64,000 bases of DNA, taken from contig NZ_VJYI01000001.1 in assembly GCF_008065375.1 (NCBI RefSeq), positions 310,001-374,000 on the forward strand. The letters run 5' to 3'. The translations under genes were made by a program, and so were the position numbers. The notes under the pieces are model-generated. The model was not told the DNA's origin and did no database searches. It saw only the letters and a program-made list of their open reading frames with translations. How positions within the stretch are numbered: position 1 is the stretch's first letter; each line of letters starts with the position of its first letter. Origin of the DNA: Nonomuraea sp. SYSU D8015. Its GTDB lineage: Bacteria > Actinomycetota > Actinomycetes > Streptosporangiales > Streptosporangiaceae. Positions 29,778 through 38,413 of this stretch are shown here, one piece after another.

Positions 29778-29885
29778 TCAGCGCACCCGTACGCGCGTCC
29801 TGGCACACACCTCGCACCGCTGGGTCACGACGCGGCCGATGGCCTCGATCGTCACCCACCGGTGGCGGAGATGCAGGAACCGCAC
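29778..29885 (-). CDS. Possible 35-residue CxxC protein
   Basis: A 35-codon frame starts at GTG after an in-frame TAG and has high G/C at third positions. It encodes a basic peptide ending QRCEVCARTRVRVR, with one CxxC pair. It follows msrB on the same strand by 50 bases and stops six bases before the convergent gene. No clear ribosome site was seen, so it may be spurious. Confidence 0.35.
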   Translation of the reverse strand: MRFLHLRHRWVTIEAIGRVVTQRCEVCARTRVRVR

Positions 29886-29935
29886 GGGGGAGTTCTACCC
29901 TCGGCAGCAGGTTGGTACGCGGAGTCGTGGGTCGA

Positions 29936-30337
29936 TCACGCCTTGGGTTCGAGCCGCAGCGAGACCGAGTTGATGCAGTAGCGATCGTCGGTCGGGGTCG
30001 GATAACCCTCGCCGTGGAACACGTGCCCCAAGTGGGAGTCGCACCGCGCGCACCGCACCTCGGTCCGGACCATCCCGTGACTGCGATCCTCGATCAGCCT
30101 GACCGCGTCGGAGTCGGCAGGGGCGAAGAAGCTCGGCCACCCGCAGTGCGACTCGAACTTCGTGTCGGACCGGAACAACTCGGCCCCGCAGGCCCGGCAC
30201 GAGTAGACGCCCTCGGTCTTGGTGTCGACGTACTCCCCCGTGAACGGGCGCTCGGTCCCGGCCTCCCTGAGGACGTGGAACTCCTCCGGGGAAAGCTGGG
30301 CCCGCCACTCGGCCTCGCTCTTGACGACCTTTTCCAT
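29936..30337 (-). CDS. msrB: Peptide methionine-(R)-S-oxide reductase
   Basis: This 133-residue enzyme repairs oxidised methionine in proteins. Zinc-binding Cys pairs are Cys47/Cys50 (CRAC) and Cys96/Cys99 (CARC). The catalytic Cys121 lies in RYCINSVSL, with Cys65 (HCGWPSF) as a likely resolving residue. The ATG was chosen at the family start [12 protein letters not shown]; a longer open stretch upstream is non-coding. Confidence 0.95.
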   Translation of the reverse strand: MEKVVKSEAEWRAQLSPEEFHVLREAGTERPFTGEYVDTKTEGVYSCRACGAELFRSDTKFESHCGWPSFFAPADSDAVRLIEDRSHGMVRTEVRCARCDSHLGHVFHGEGYPTPTDDRYCINSVSLRLEPKA

Positions 30338-30420
30338 GGGTCCAGCGTACGAGATCCTGCAAAAAGAGATCTCCACAGGGTGAAGCATCCATTCTGGGGA
30401 GAATTCGCGTCTTTGTAGGC

Positions 30421-30760
30421 AAGGGGGTGTCATCGCCTCCTGCCGAAGGGGTGAGATCGTCCGCAGATCCCACGGAAGCGGCACAGCCCACGCCCGTGCT
30501 GGAGCCGCAGGGGATCGACACGGCCGGCCGGGTGGCGCGCCAGCGCCCGGAACGGCGGCGGACGGTCTGTTGGCCCGCCCCGTCGAGCCCTCGGTCCCGC
30601 CACCGAGGCGGCTCCGGGGCGGGCCCACCTCGCTGCTCATGGCCGCACTTCGTGCGGCGGCTCGGTCGCCCTATGCCGCCGCCTTCCCCCGTCGCTCCTT
30701 CGTCGCTCCTCCTCCAGGCGACGGCACTCCCTCGCGCGGGAAAGGAGTAGGTTCGAGGGC
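30421..30760. other. Intergenic region with small hairpins, no gene supported
   Basis: No convincing coding frame was seen between msrB and the polymerase gene. Two perfect short hairpins are present: CCTCGGT/ACCGAGG at 30589-30608 and GCCGCAC/GTGCGGC with a 3-base loop at 30642-30658. A GGGAAAGGAG ribosome site for the next gene lies at the end. A plus-strand open frame here is Pro/Arg/Ser-rich and looks spurious. Confidence 0.5.
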
Positions 30761-31780
30761 ATGGCATCGCCGTTCATAGAGCTCGAGGTGGGGGAGCGGA
30801 CCGTCAAGGTCACCAACCCCGACAAGGTGTATTTTCCGGAGATCGGCGCCACCAAGCGTGAACTGGTCGAATACTACGTGAGCGTCGGCGAGGGCGCCCT
30901 GAGGGCGCTCAAGGACCGGCCGACCAACATCAAGCGCCATCCCGACGGCGTGCAGACCGAGGCCATCTACCAGAAGCGGATGCCGCCGAAACACCCCGAG
31001 TGGCTCCAGTCCGTCACCGTCACCTTCCCGAGCGGCCGGACGGCGCAGTCCCTGCGGGTCACCGAGGTGGCCGCGCTCGCCTACTGCGCCAACCTGGGCA
31101 CCATCGACTTCCACCCCTGGCAGGTGCGGGCCACCGACGTCGAGCACCCCGACGAGCTGCGCGTCGACCTCGACCCGCAGCCCGGCCTGGACTTCGACGC
31201 GGCGCGCAAGGCCGCCTTCCTCACCCGGGAGGTGCTCGGCGAGCTGGGGATGGACGGGTTCGTGAAGACCTCGGGCAACCGCGGCGTGCACATCGCCGTG
31301 CGCATCGAGCCGCGCTGGGACTTCATCCAGGTCCGCCACGCCGGCATCGCCCTGGCCAGGGCCGTCGAGGAGCGCGATCCGAGCCTGGTCACGACGGCGT
31401 GGTGGAAGGAGGAGCGCGGGCAGCGCGTCTTCATCGACTTCAACCAGAACGCCCGCGACCGCACGGTGGTCAGCGCCTACTCCATCAGGGCAAGGCCGCA
31501 CGCACCCGTCTCGACGCCGCTGACGTGGGACGAGCTGGCCGACGCCGACCCGCGCGACTTCGACATCCGCACGGTTCCGGCCCGCTTCGCCGAGGTGGGC
31601 GACGTGCACGCGGCGATCGACGACCGGGCCTATTCCATCGAGCCCCTGCTGGAGCTCTTCGCCAAAGACGAGAGGGGCGACATGCCCTATCCGCCCAACT
31701 ACCCGAAGATGCCGGGCGAGCCGATGCGCGTCCAGCCCAGCAGGGCCAGGGCTGCGACAGGGGAGAACAAGTCGAGCTAA
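30761..31780 (+). CDS. Stand-alone LigD-type polymerase/primase domain protein
   Basis: This 339-residue protein matches the polymerase domain of bacterial NHEJ LigD (archaeo-eukaryotic primase fold). The metal-binding Asp136 and Asp138 lie in RVDLDPQPGLDF, with a third Asp in VFIDFNQN; KTSGNRGVHI is also characteristic. It has no ligase or nuclease domain. Such proteins fill gaps or add nucleotides during break repair. No Ku gene is in the window; an ATP-dependent ligase lies 18 kb away. Confidence 0.9.
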   Translation: MASPFIELEVGERTVKVTNPDKVYFPEIGATKRELVEYYVSVGEGALRALKDRPTNIKRHPDGVQTEAIYQKRMPPKHPEWLQSVTVTFPSGRTAQSLRVTEVAALAYCANLGTIDFHPWQVRATDVEHPDELRVDLDPQPGLDFDAARKAAFLTREVLGELGMDGFVKTSGNRGVHIAVRIEPRWDFIQVRHAGIALARAVEERDPSLVTTAWWKEERGQRVFIDFNQNARDRTVVSAYSIRARPHAPVSTPLTWDELADADPRDFDIRTVPARFAEVGDVHAAIDDRAYSIEPLLELFAKDERGDMPYPPNYPKMPGEPMRVQPSRARAATGENKSS

Positions 31781-31847
31781 GCCGGTGGGCCACGACGGAC
31801 GGAACGGCCGATCACGACGCCGTGGCGGGCCTCGAAAAGCCCACGGC

Positions 31848-31934
31848 GCCCAAGAACCGGGTCTCGTCATCGACGGCGGCGACATCGCCAAGCCGCTCCA
31901 GCACCGCGATGGCAAGACCTTCGAGAGATCCTGA
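31848..31934 (+). pseudogene. Possible transposase remnant
   Basis: One frame reads QEPGLVIDGGDIAKP and then RDGKTFERS before a stop. This resembles the first catalytic-Asp block of DDE transposases of the IS4/IS1380 type. Nothing else of an element remains, and no terminal repeats were found. It could be chance. Confidence 0.25.
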
Positions 31935-31949
31935 GCACAAGGCGATCGT

Positions 31950-34900
31950 CTAGGCCTGCCACGTCACGTCCGAGAGGGGCTGATAGCGGCAGCTCGCGCC
32001 AGTCCTGATCGAGGTCCGGAGGTGGCGGGCGAGCTCCGGATGGTTGCGGTCGAGCCGGGCGAGCGCGGCACGGATGCGGTTGGACACCGTCTTGCGGGCG
32101 CGTTCGGCGGTGTCGTCCACACGTTTCCCGGCGGTTCCGATCTCCTCGACGAGCCGCAGGCGTTCCTGGTCGAGCCGGGCGGCCAGGTCGTCGTCGCCGA
32201 CGTACAGCGCCCGGCCGATCTCGTCGTCCAGCCAGGCGAGCCGATCGCGGTGATCGGCCCCGCCCTGCTCCTCGGACGCCGGGCCGCCGGCCAGCCGTAG
32301 GGCAGGCACCTCCACCCCCGGCTGACGGAGGAGGGTCCGCAGGTCGTGGAGCCCTTTGGCGTCGGGCACTCGGACGGTGCGGCCCGCGTACGTGAGCGTC
32401 CACACGGTGCCGTCGAACCTGAACACCCTCGGCGAGCCCGCGCCCTGTGGTCGGAGGCGTCGGACCTGCTCGCTCACGCCGGCCATGCCGAGGGCGGCCG
32501 CCTCCCGCTCCACCTCGGCCAATCGCGCCCGTGCGGCAGCCGCGTCGCCGCCATGGCCGCGCACGAGCAGCGCATCGGCCAGCCGCAACCGGGCGTCGAT
32601 CGACCACGGACGGGCCTGGAGACGGTCGGCGGAGTGCCAGGCGGCGGTGAACCCGTCGATCGCCTCGTCCCATCGCTCCATGGCGGCGTGGAGCATGGCA
32701 GCCCAGTGCGCCATCGGACCCTCGACCGTGGCCATGCCCGGGACCGCCCATTCGCCGGCGAAAGGAGCGATCAAGGCCAGGACCTGCGCACACTCCTCGG
32801 GGTCCCGTACGGCGGCGGCCACCTCGGCCTGGAGGCGCAGCCGCAGCGGCGCGTACCAGCCGTGCCCCTCGGCTCCTGCCGCGTCGTCGTGCAGGTGACG
32901 CCGGGCTGTCGCGAGGTCACCCCGGTGGAGCGCCGTGGCTGCCCTGAGCAGGTGCGGGTACGGGTGCAGGCCGTCATCGGGTCCGGCCGTCAGCGCCTCG
33001 GCCGCCTCCGGCCGTCCCCGGCGCAGCTCCAGGGCCCAGCGCAGGTGGCGGCCCACGCTGGCGGCGTCCACGTGCGGCGGCCGGTCGAGGGCGAGCGCCT
33101 GGTCGATGTGCGCCGCCGCCTGGCCGAAACGGCCCATGAGGGTGGCGACGGTGGCCTGGTCCCACCGCGCGTCGAACCGGAACCGCGGCAGACCGGTGCG
33201 TTCGGCCGCGGCCACGAAGGCACGGTGCTCACCGAGGTAGCGGGGGTCGCCCTGCTCCAGCAGCGCCCATGTGCGCAGGCGGGCGGCGTGGAGGTCGAGC
33301 TCCCGATCGGCGATGCGGCGGGCCAGGTCGGCCAGCTCGGCGGCGATGGCCAGGCGGTCCCGCGCCGTTCCCGGCCCCAGCATGGCGTCGTGAGCCGTCA
33401 GCAGGCTCAGCCCGAGCGCCTCGTCGTCCTCGCGCCCTCTCGCCAGGGAGGCGGTCCGGACGCTGAGTTCGCGTACCGCGTGATCGAGGCGCGTCGCGGT
33501 CCCGGGCGGCGCGAGCCGGCGGTGCGCCTCCTCGATGAGGGAGACCTCCAGTGGAGGCTTTCTCGTGGGGTGTTCGAGCCGACGCATGACCAGGGCTGTC
33601 CGTGCCAGCAGTTCGTCGTCGCCGAGCCGCCTGGCGGCCTCGGCGGCCTCCTCGAACGCCGCCCGCCCCGCCGGCGGGTCACCGTCGTGGTGCAGGATCG
33701 TGCCCAGGTCGAGCAGGATCAGCGCCCGGGTGCGGAGATCCCGCGTGGGGACGAGCTCCAGCGCGCGGCGGGCGTGCCGGGCGGCCTCCTCGGTGGCCAT
33801 GCGGGCGGAGGCGTCCCGGGCGGCGCGCACCAGCCATCCCACGGTCACCTGGGCGTCCAGCGCAGGCCCGGCGAGCTCCGCGTGACGGGCCATCTCAGCC
33901 GGTGAGAGTCGCGCGTCACGGGCCGGCTCCCCAGGGAAGACCGGCTCCCCAGGGAAGAGTCGCGCGTGACGGGCCGACTCGCCCGGGACGAGCGACGCCG
34001 CCGGGCTGTGGGTGGCCACGACGGCGGCATGCCTGCGCCACCGGTCCTCCTCCGGGAGCGAGTCGTAGACGACCTCCCGTACCAGGTCGTGCGCGAACGT
34101 GAACCGGCCGTCGCCCGCCGGGACGATCAGCCGGGCGGCCACGGCGTGCGTGAGGAGCCGTTCCACGCGCTCGGCCTGCGCCCCGGCCGTCGTGGGGAGC
34201 AGCCGCGCGCCGAACTCGTGGCCCAGCACGGCGGCGGCCGCCAGGGCCCCTTCGACCCCTGGCGGCAGCCGGGACAGGCGTTCCCGTACGGTGGCGCGGA
34301 CGCCATGCGGGATCGCACCGCCGTACGGCCGCAAATGAGCCAGTTGCTGGACGAAGAACGGGTTTCCACCGGTGCGCCGGTGGAGCTCGACGGCGGCCTC
34401 CGGCTCCGGCGCCCGCCCCGTGACCCGGGTGACCAGCTCGGCGACGCCCGCGCGGTCGAGCCCGGCCAGTGTGATCACCTCGGCCGTCGCCGACAGTGAC
34501 GACAGGAGCGGCTCGGCCGGTCCGGTCTCCGCGTCCCGGTACGTCCCCAGGACCAGGAGCCGCTCCAGCGACATGTGCCGGGCAGCGAACCGCAGGAGGC
34601 GGAGGGAGGCGTCGTCGGCCCGATGCAGGTCCTCCAGCACGACCACCACCGGCCGGTGCTGCGCCAGAGTCACAAGCAACGTCATCACCGCGTCGTGCAG
34701 CGGAAACGCCGGTGCGGCGCCCCAGGCGCCCCCTTCCGGCCCCGCCATCCGCACGCCGGGCTCGCCCGGCTCGCCGAGCAGCGCGAACAAGGCGGGGCCC
34801 GCGGCCTGCGTTCCCCTTGCCCACTCCGCGGGGGCGGCCTTGCGCCGCAGCGACCGTATGACCTGCGTCCACGGCCAGTAGCCCGGCGTGCCGTCCCGGT

Positions 34901-35090
34901 CCCAGCAGGCGCCGCCCGCGACCAGGGCGCCCGTGCGGCGGGCGCCGTCGGCGGCGTCGGCGACCAGAGCGCTCTTCCCGATCCCCGCTTCGCCGGCGAC
35001 CAGCACCAGCCCACCGTGACCGCCTCGCGCCCGCGCGAACGCGTCACGCACGATCGCGGCCGGTAGATCGCGTCCGATGAGCGCGGGCAT
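31950..35090 (-). CDS. Large AAA-ATPase/TPR signal-transduction protein
   Basis: The product has 1046 residues. The N-terminal AAA_16-type ATPase has a Walker A (GEAGIGKS, residues 33-40) and a Walker B-like VVVVLEDLHRADD. A long helical repeat region (about 400-880) is TPR-like. The C-terminus has a small module, VFRFDGTVWTLTYAGRTVRV followed by DAKGLHDLRTLL, known from LuxR/adenylate-cyclase-like ATPases, and then a helical tail rich in Arg. There is no recognisable LuxR helix-turn-helix. It probably senses and relays a signal through nucleotide-dependent oligomerisation. It is divergent from the lipoprotein at 35215. Confidence 0.8.
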   Translation of the reverse strand: MPALIGRDLPAAIVRDAFARARGGHGGLVLVAGEAGIGKSALVADAADGARRTGALVAGGACWDRDGTPGYWPWTQVIRSLRRKAAPAEWARGTQAAGPALFALLGEPGEPGVRMAGPEGGAWGAAPAFPLHDAVMTLLVTLAQHRPVVVVLEDLHRADDASLRLLRFAARHMSLERLLVLGTYRDAETGPAEPLLSSLSATAEVITLAGLDRAGVAELVTRVTGRAPEPEAAVELHRRTGGNPFFVQQLAHLRPYGGAIPHGVRATVRERLSRLPPGVEGALAAAAVLGHEFGARLLPTTAGAQAERVERLLTHAVAARLIVPAGDGRFTFAHDLVREVVYDSLPEEDRWRRHAAVVATHSPAASLVPGESARHARLFPGEPVFPGEPARDARLSPAEMARHAELAGPALDAQVTVGWLVRAARDASARMATEEAARHARRALELVPTRDLRTRALILLDLGTILHHDGDPPAGRAAFEEAAEAARRLGDDELLARTALVMRRLEHPTRKPPLEVSLIEEAHRRLAPPGTATRLDHAVRELSVRTASLARGREDDEALGLSLLTAHDAMLGPGTARDRLAIAAELADLARRIADRELDLHAARLRTWALLEQGDPRYLGEHRAFVAAAERTGLPRFRFDARWDQATVATLMGRFGQAAAHIDQALALDRPPHVDAASVGRHLRWALELRRGRPEAAEALTAGPDDGLHPYPHLLRAATALHRGDLATARRHLHDDAAGAEGHGWYAPLRLRLQAEVAAAVRDPEECAQVLALIAPFAGEWAVPGMATVEGPMAHWAAMLHAAMERWDEAIDGFTAAWHSADRLQARPWSIDARLRLADALLVRGHGGDAAAARARLAEVEREAAALGMAGVSEQVRRLRPQGAGSPRVFRFDGTVWTLTYAGRTVRVPDAKGLHDLRTLLRQPGVEVPALRLAGGPASEEQGGADHRDRLAWLDDEIGRALYVGDDDLAARLDQERLRLVEEIGTAGKRVDDTAERARKTVSNRIRAALARLDRNHPELARHLRTSIRTGASCRYQPLSDVTWQA
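33904..33995 (-). repeat. Tandem direct repeats inside the AAA/TPR gene
   Basis: An 18-base unit, CCGGCTCCCCAGGGAAGA, occurs twice in tandem (33923-33940, 33941-33958). It is flanked by further copies of AGTCGCGCGT-ACGGGCCG. They encode (F)PGEP and ARHARL-type units in a linker between the ATPase and the TPR region. Confidence 0.7.
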
Positions 35091-35214
35091 GGGCTCATTG
35101 TCCCAACGCCCCTGCCGGCCTCCCGCTCAGCCCGGCCGCTCCCGTGGGCCGGCGTAGCGATCGCTACGCCGCGGCTCGCGCCTGTCCTGTGACAGACGCA
35201 AGGAAGGAGTCGCC

Positions 35215-35733
35215 TTGCTGGGCAAGCGATTCAACGAGACCGCGATCGGCGTGCTGCTGCTCATGGCGGCGGCATGCGGTGGCGCAGGCGCCGCGGAACC
35301 GACCGCGGGAAAGGAGAGCACCATGGGGCAGGACGCGGACGCTCAAGCGCTGGGGACGCTCGAACAGCGCCAGGCCGACGCCTGGGATCGAGGGGACGGC
35401 GACGCGTTCGCCGCCACGTTCACCGAGGACGCCGACTTCATCGCGGTCAACGGCGAGCACATCCGCACGCGGGCGAAGATCGCCGAAAGCATGCGGGCGG
35501 GGCTCAGCACGTTCATGAAGGGAACGCGGCTCCGGCTGGGAGAGGAGCGGCATGTCCGCTTCCTCTCCGCTGACACGGCGATCATGATCACCGGCAACTG
35601 CGTCATCCGCCCGGGCGAGGACGAGTGCCGTCCTGAGGCTCGCTCCATGCAGACCCGGGTCGCCGTCAAGCGCGACGGCGCCTGGCTGTTCACCGCCTTC
35701 CAGAACACCAGGATCGGGCAGCCGCCGGCCTAG
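35215..35733 (+). CDS. SnoaL/NTF2-like (DUF4440, SgcJ-type) lipoprotein
   Basis: The product has 172 residues. It starts with TTG after AAGGAG, and carries a lipoprotein signal with Cys21 in MAAACGG. The rest is a small cone-shaped NTF2-like domain (RQADAWDRGDGDAFAATFTED, then FIAVNGEHIRTRAKI and a final TAFQNTRI). Members bind or convert varied small molecules. It converges on the methyltransferase with stop codons sharing CTAG. Confidence 0.8.
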   Translation: MLGKRFNETAIGVLLLMAAACGGAGAAEPTAGKESTMGQDADAQALGTLEQRQADAWDRGDGDAFAATFTEDADFIAVNGEHIRTRAKIAESMRAGLSTFMKGTRLRLGEERHVRFLSADTAIMITGNCVIRPGEDECRPEARSMQTRVAVKRDGAWLFTAFQNTRIGQPPA

Positions 35734-36806
35734 GCGTACAGGCGGTGGACCGTCAGCGGGCCGCCGCCCCAGCGGCCGATCGCCTCCTCGTCGGCGAAGG
35801 CCAGGACGCGCATCATGTTGCCGCCGTCACTCAGCTCGACGTTGCGCCGCAGCCGGGCGACCAGGTCGGCGGGCAGCCTGGTGGTGCCGGCCTCGATGGT
35901 GTCGCCGTAGTGGGGGGCGAAGGCGACGCCGGCGAAGCCGGTGCGGCCGAGCAGCGTGCGCACGGTCTCCGAGGAGTAGAACATCAGGTGGTTCTTGGTG
36001 AAGCCGCTCCACGCCGACCCGTACGCCTTGAGCAGCAGCGACCGGGCGTTGACGGTCAGGATGAGCAGCACCCCGCCGGGCGCCAGCAGGCTGCGGAACT
36101 TCTTGAAGTCCTCCAGCGGCCTGGGCAGGTGCGCGAGCACCGACCAGAGCGTGATCACGTCGAATCCGCCCGCGGCGATCTCCGGCACGTCCTCGGGCGC
36201 GCCGAAGTAGGTCCGCGCCTTGCTCAGCCGCTGGTTGGCCTGCTCGACGGACTCCGGCGACAGGTCCACCCCGTACGCGTCGAAGCCGCGCTGCTCGGCC
36301 AGCTCGAGGAACAGCCCCACGCCGGAGCCGAAGTCGAGCAGCCGCCGCTCCTTGCCCTCGTCGAACACCGGCGAGAACGCCTGCATGGTGAGCTCGTAGC
36401 GGCGCTGCCGGTTGGCGGCGTACTTGCCGGTCAGGAAATTGCTGTAGCCGGTGGCATAGAGGTCGCCGAGCCGCTCGGGGCGGACGTTCGGGTTGCGGTA
36501 GAGGAAACCGCAGGAGGGACAGCGGACGACGAAGTAGCGCCATCCGTTGCCGCCGGTCGGCTCGAACAGCGGCTGCTGGCGGGACTCCCCGCACATCATG
36601 CAGCTGAGGAACTCCTCGATCTCGCCCAGCGGTCTCAGCCGCCGGTATTCCTCCAAGGACATGATCGGCGCCCGCCTGATCAGCCACTTCCACTGCGCCT
36701 CGCGGATCAGCCGCTCGCCGGGCCGTACGTAGACACGCTGACCCCACGGGACACGGTCGTAACGGGAGCCGTACGCCAGACGGCCCAAAAGTCGTCGATA
36801 TGACAT
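35730..36806 (-). CDS. Class I SAM-dependent methyltransferase with N-terminal zinc-binding region
   Basis: The product has 358 residues. The N-terminal part has two Cys pairs (CMMCGES and RCPSCGFLYRNP) resembling the zinc region of sugar/lipid O-methyltransferases. The catalytic domain has LDFGSGVGLFLELA, YGVDLSPESVEQA and the LPRPLEDFKKFRSLLAPGGVL stretch in two parts. The ATG was chosen after AGGGTGG; a GTG 33 bases upstream is possible. The target could be a glycan or lipid. It overlaps the lipoprotein stop by four bases. Confidence 0.85.
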   Translation of the reverse strand: MSYRRLLGRLAYGSRYDRVPWGQRVYVRPGERLIREAQWKWLIRRAPIMSLEEYRRLRPLGEIEEFLSCMMCGESRQQPLFEPTGGNGWRYFVVRCPSCGFLYRNPNVRPERLGDLYATGYSNFLTGKYAANRQRRYELTMQAFSPVFDEGKERRLLDFGSGVGLFLELAEQRGFDAYGVDLSPESVEQANQRLSKARTYFGAPEDVPEIAAGGFDVITLWSVLAHLPRPLEDFKKFRSLLAPGGVLLILTVNARSLLLKAYGSAWSGFTKNHLMFYSSETVRTLLGRTGFAGVAFAPHYGDTIEAGTTRLPADLVARLRRNVELSDGGNMMRVLAFADEEAIGRWGGGPLTVHRLYA

Positions 36807-36930
36807 AGCCACCACCCTGCGAAGCGTCTTGCCCCACACCCAAGTGACTATGCGCGCGTGTTCGGGCGCTTTACAGGCTCTTGGGCGAGGAGGGCCCGGG
36901 CGTCACATACATGTCGTGATATATGGCCGG

Positions 36931-38394
36931 ATGTTAGCAAGCAAGCATATGCTTGGTGCCGTGCCTGAGTATCGCAATCTCATCGGCGGCGAGTTGGTCG
37001 CCGCGTCCCGGACGATGGACTCGGTCGACCCGGCCACGGGCGAGGCGTGGACGGCGGTCCCGGCGAGCGGCCCCGACGAGGCCGAGGCGGCCGTGGCCGC
37101 GGCCCGCGAGGCCTTCCCTGCCTGGTCGGCGCTGCCCGCCCTGGCCCGCGCCCACTATCTGCGCAAGGTGTCGGAGATCTTCGGCCGGCACGCCGAGGAG
37201 CTGGCCAGGCTGGAGACCCGCGACAACGGCAGGATCCTGCGGGACACGCTGAAGAAGGACCTGCCGGGGATGGCGTTCCTGTGGCAGCTGGCCGCCGGGC
37301 AGTGCCTGGACGCGGTCAAAGGCGACACCGTCATCCTCGGGCCCGACGCGCTGGGGCTGACGCGGCGGGAGCCGTACGGCGTGGTGGTGTGCATCATCCC
37401 GTGGAACTCGCCGATCTCGACGTTCTCGGCGAAGGCCGCGTACGCACTGGCGGCGGGCAACACGGTGATCGTCAAGCCGGCCGAGCAGGCGAGCGCGTCG
37501 GTGCTGCGGCTGGGCGAGCTGCTGGCCGGGGTATTCCCGCCCGGGGTGCTCAACATCGTCAGCGGCATGGGCGAGGCGGTCGGAGAGCCCCTCGTACGGC
37601 ACCGCGACGTCGGCAAGATCAGCCTCACCGGCTCCACGGCCACCGGCCAGGCGATCACCCGGGCGTCCGCGGACGCGCTGAAGCCGATGATCTTCGAGCT
37701 GGGCGGCAAATCGCCCAATATCGTCTTTCCTGATGCTGACCTGGACGCCGCCACGCAGGGCGTCACCGTGAACTCCATCTACACCGGCAACGCCGGACAG
37801 GTGTGCGTCGCCGGCTCGCGCATCCTCATCCACCGCTCGATCTGGGACGAGATGCTCGGCCGCATCAGGGACGTGTGCGCGGGCCTGGTGCTCGACGACC
37901 CGCAGGACCTGCGGACCACGATGGGGCCGATCGTGTCGGCCGGGCAGTTCGAGCGCGTGACGTCGTACCTGGAGCTGGCCGAGAAGGAGGGCGCCACGCT
38001 GGTCTTCGGCGGCCGGACCGGCGCCGACGTGGTGCCGCGCCTGCCGGGCGGCTACTGGGTCGAGCCCACCCTCTACACCACGGAGGACAACTCGCTGCGC
38101 GTCTGCCAGGAGGAGATCTTCGGGCCGGTGGCTGTGGCGCTGCCGTTCGAGAAGGACGAGCAGGCCCTGGAGATCGCCAATGACTCCCCGTACGGGCTCG
38201 CGGCCGGCGTCTGGACCCGCGACCTGGGCCGCGCGCACCGCTTCGTGCGCGATCTGCGCGGCGGCACGGTCTGGGTGAACACCTTCCGCCAGATGCCGCC
38301 CGGCCTGCCGTTCGGCGGCGTCAAGGACAGCGGCTACGGCCACGATTCGGTGCTCGAGTTCACCCGCGAAAAGGCGGCCATCATCCAAATTTAG
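36931..38394 (+). CDS. NAD(P)-dependent aldehyde dehydrogenase
   Basis: This 487-residue member of the ALDH superfamily oxidises an aldehyde to the acid. Motifs are PWNSPISTF, VKPAEQAS, FELGGKSPN (general-base Glu) and NAGQVCVAGSR (nucleophile Cys), with the C-terminal PFGGVKDSGYGHD. Start candidates are ATG 36931, ATG 36949 and GTG 36961. A 14-base palindrome spans 36942-36955, so a later start is possible if that is an operator. The gene stands alone. Confidence 0.9.
   Translation: MLASKHMLGAVPEYRNLIGGELVAASRTMDSVDPATGEAWTAVPASGPDEAEAAVAAAREAFPAWSALPALARAHYLRKVSEIFGRHAEELARLETRDNGRILRDTLKKDLPGMAFLWQLAAGQCLDAVKGDTVILGPDALGLTRREPYGVVVCIIPWNSPISTFSAKAAYALAAGNTVIVKPAEQASASVLRLGELLAGVFPPGVLNIVSGMGEAVGEPLVRHRDVGKISLTGSTATGQAITRASADALKPMIFELGGKSPNIVFPDADLDAATQGVTVNSIYTGNAGQVCVAGSRILIHRSIWDEMLGRIRDVCAGLVLDDPQDLRTTMGPIVSAGQFERVTSYLELAEKEGATLVFGGRTGADVVPRLPGGYWVEPTLYTTEDNSLRVCQEEIFGPVAVALPFEKDEQALEIANDSPYGLAAGVWTRDLGRAHRFVRDLRGGTVWVNTFRQMPPGLPFGGVKDSGYGHDSVLEFTREKAAIIQI
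36942..36955. promoter_or_regulatory. Perfect palindrome at the start of the aldehyde dehydrogenase gene
   Basis: CAAGCATATGCTTG is a perfect 14-base palindrome containing one of the in-frame ATG candidates. It could be an operator if translation begins at GTG 36961, or an mRNA hairpin. Confidence 0.4.
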
Positions 38395-38413
38395 TCGGAT
38401 AGATTTACCCCTC

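Noticed and set aside
30427..30750. 107-codon frame before the polymerase gene
   Set aside because: Pro/Ser/Arg-rich composition, overlap with hairpins and lack of a ribosome site argue against a gene.
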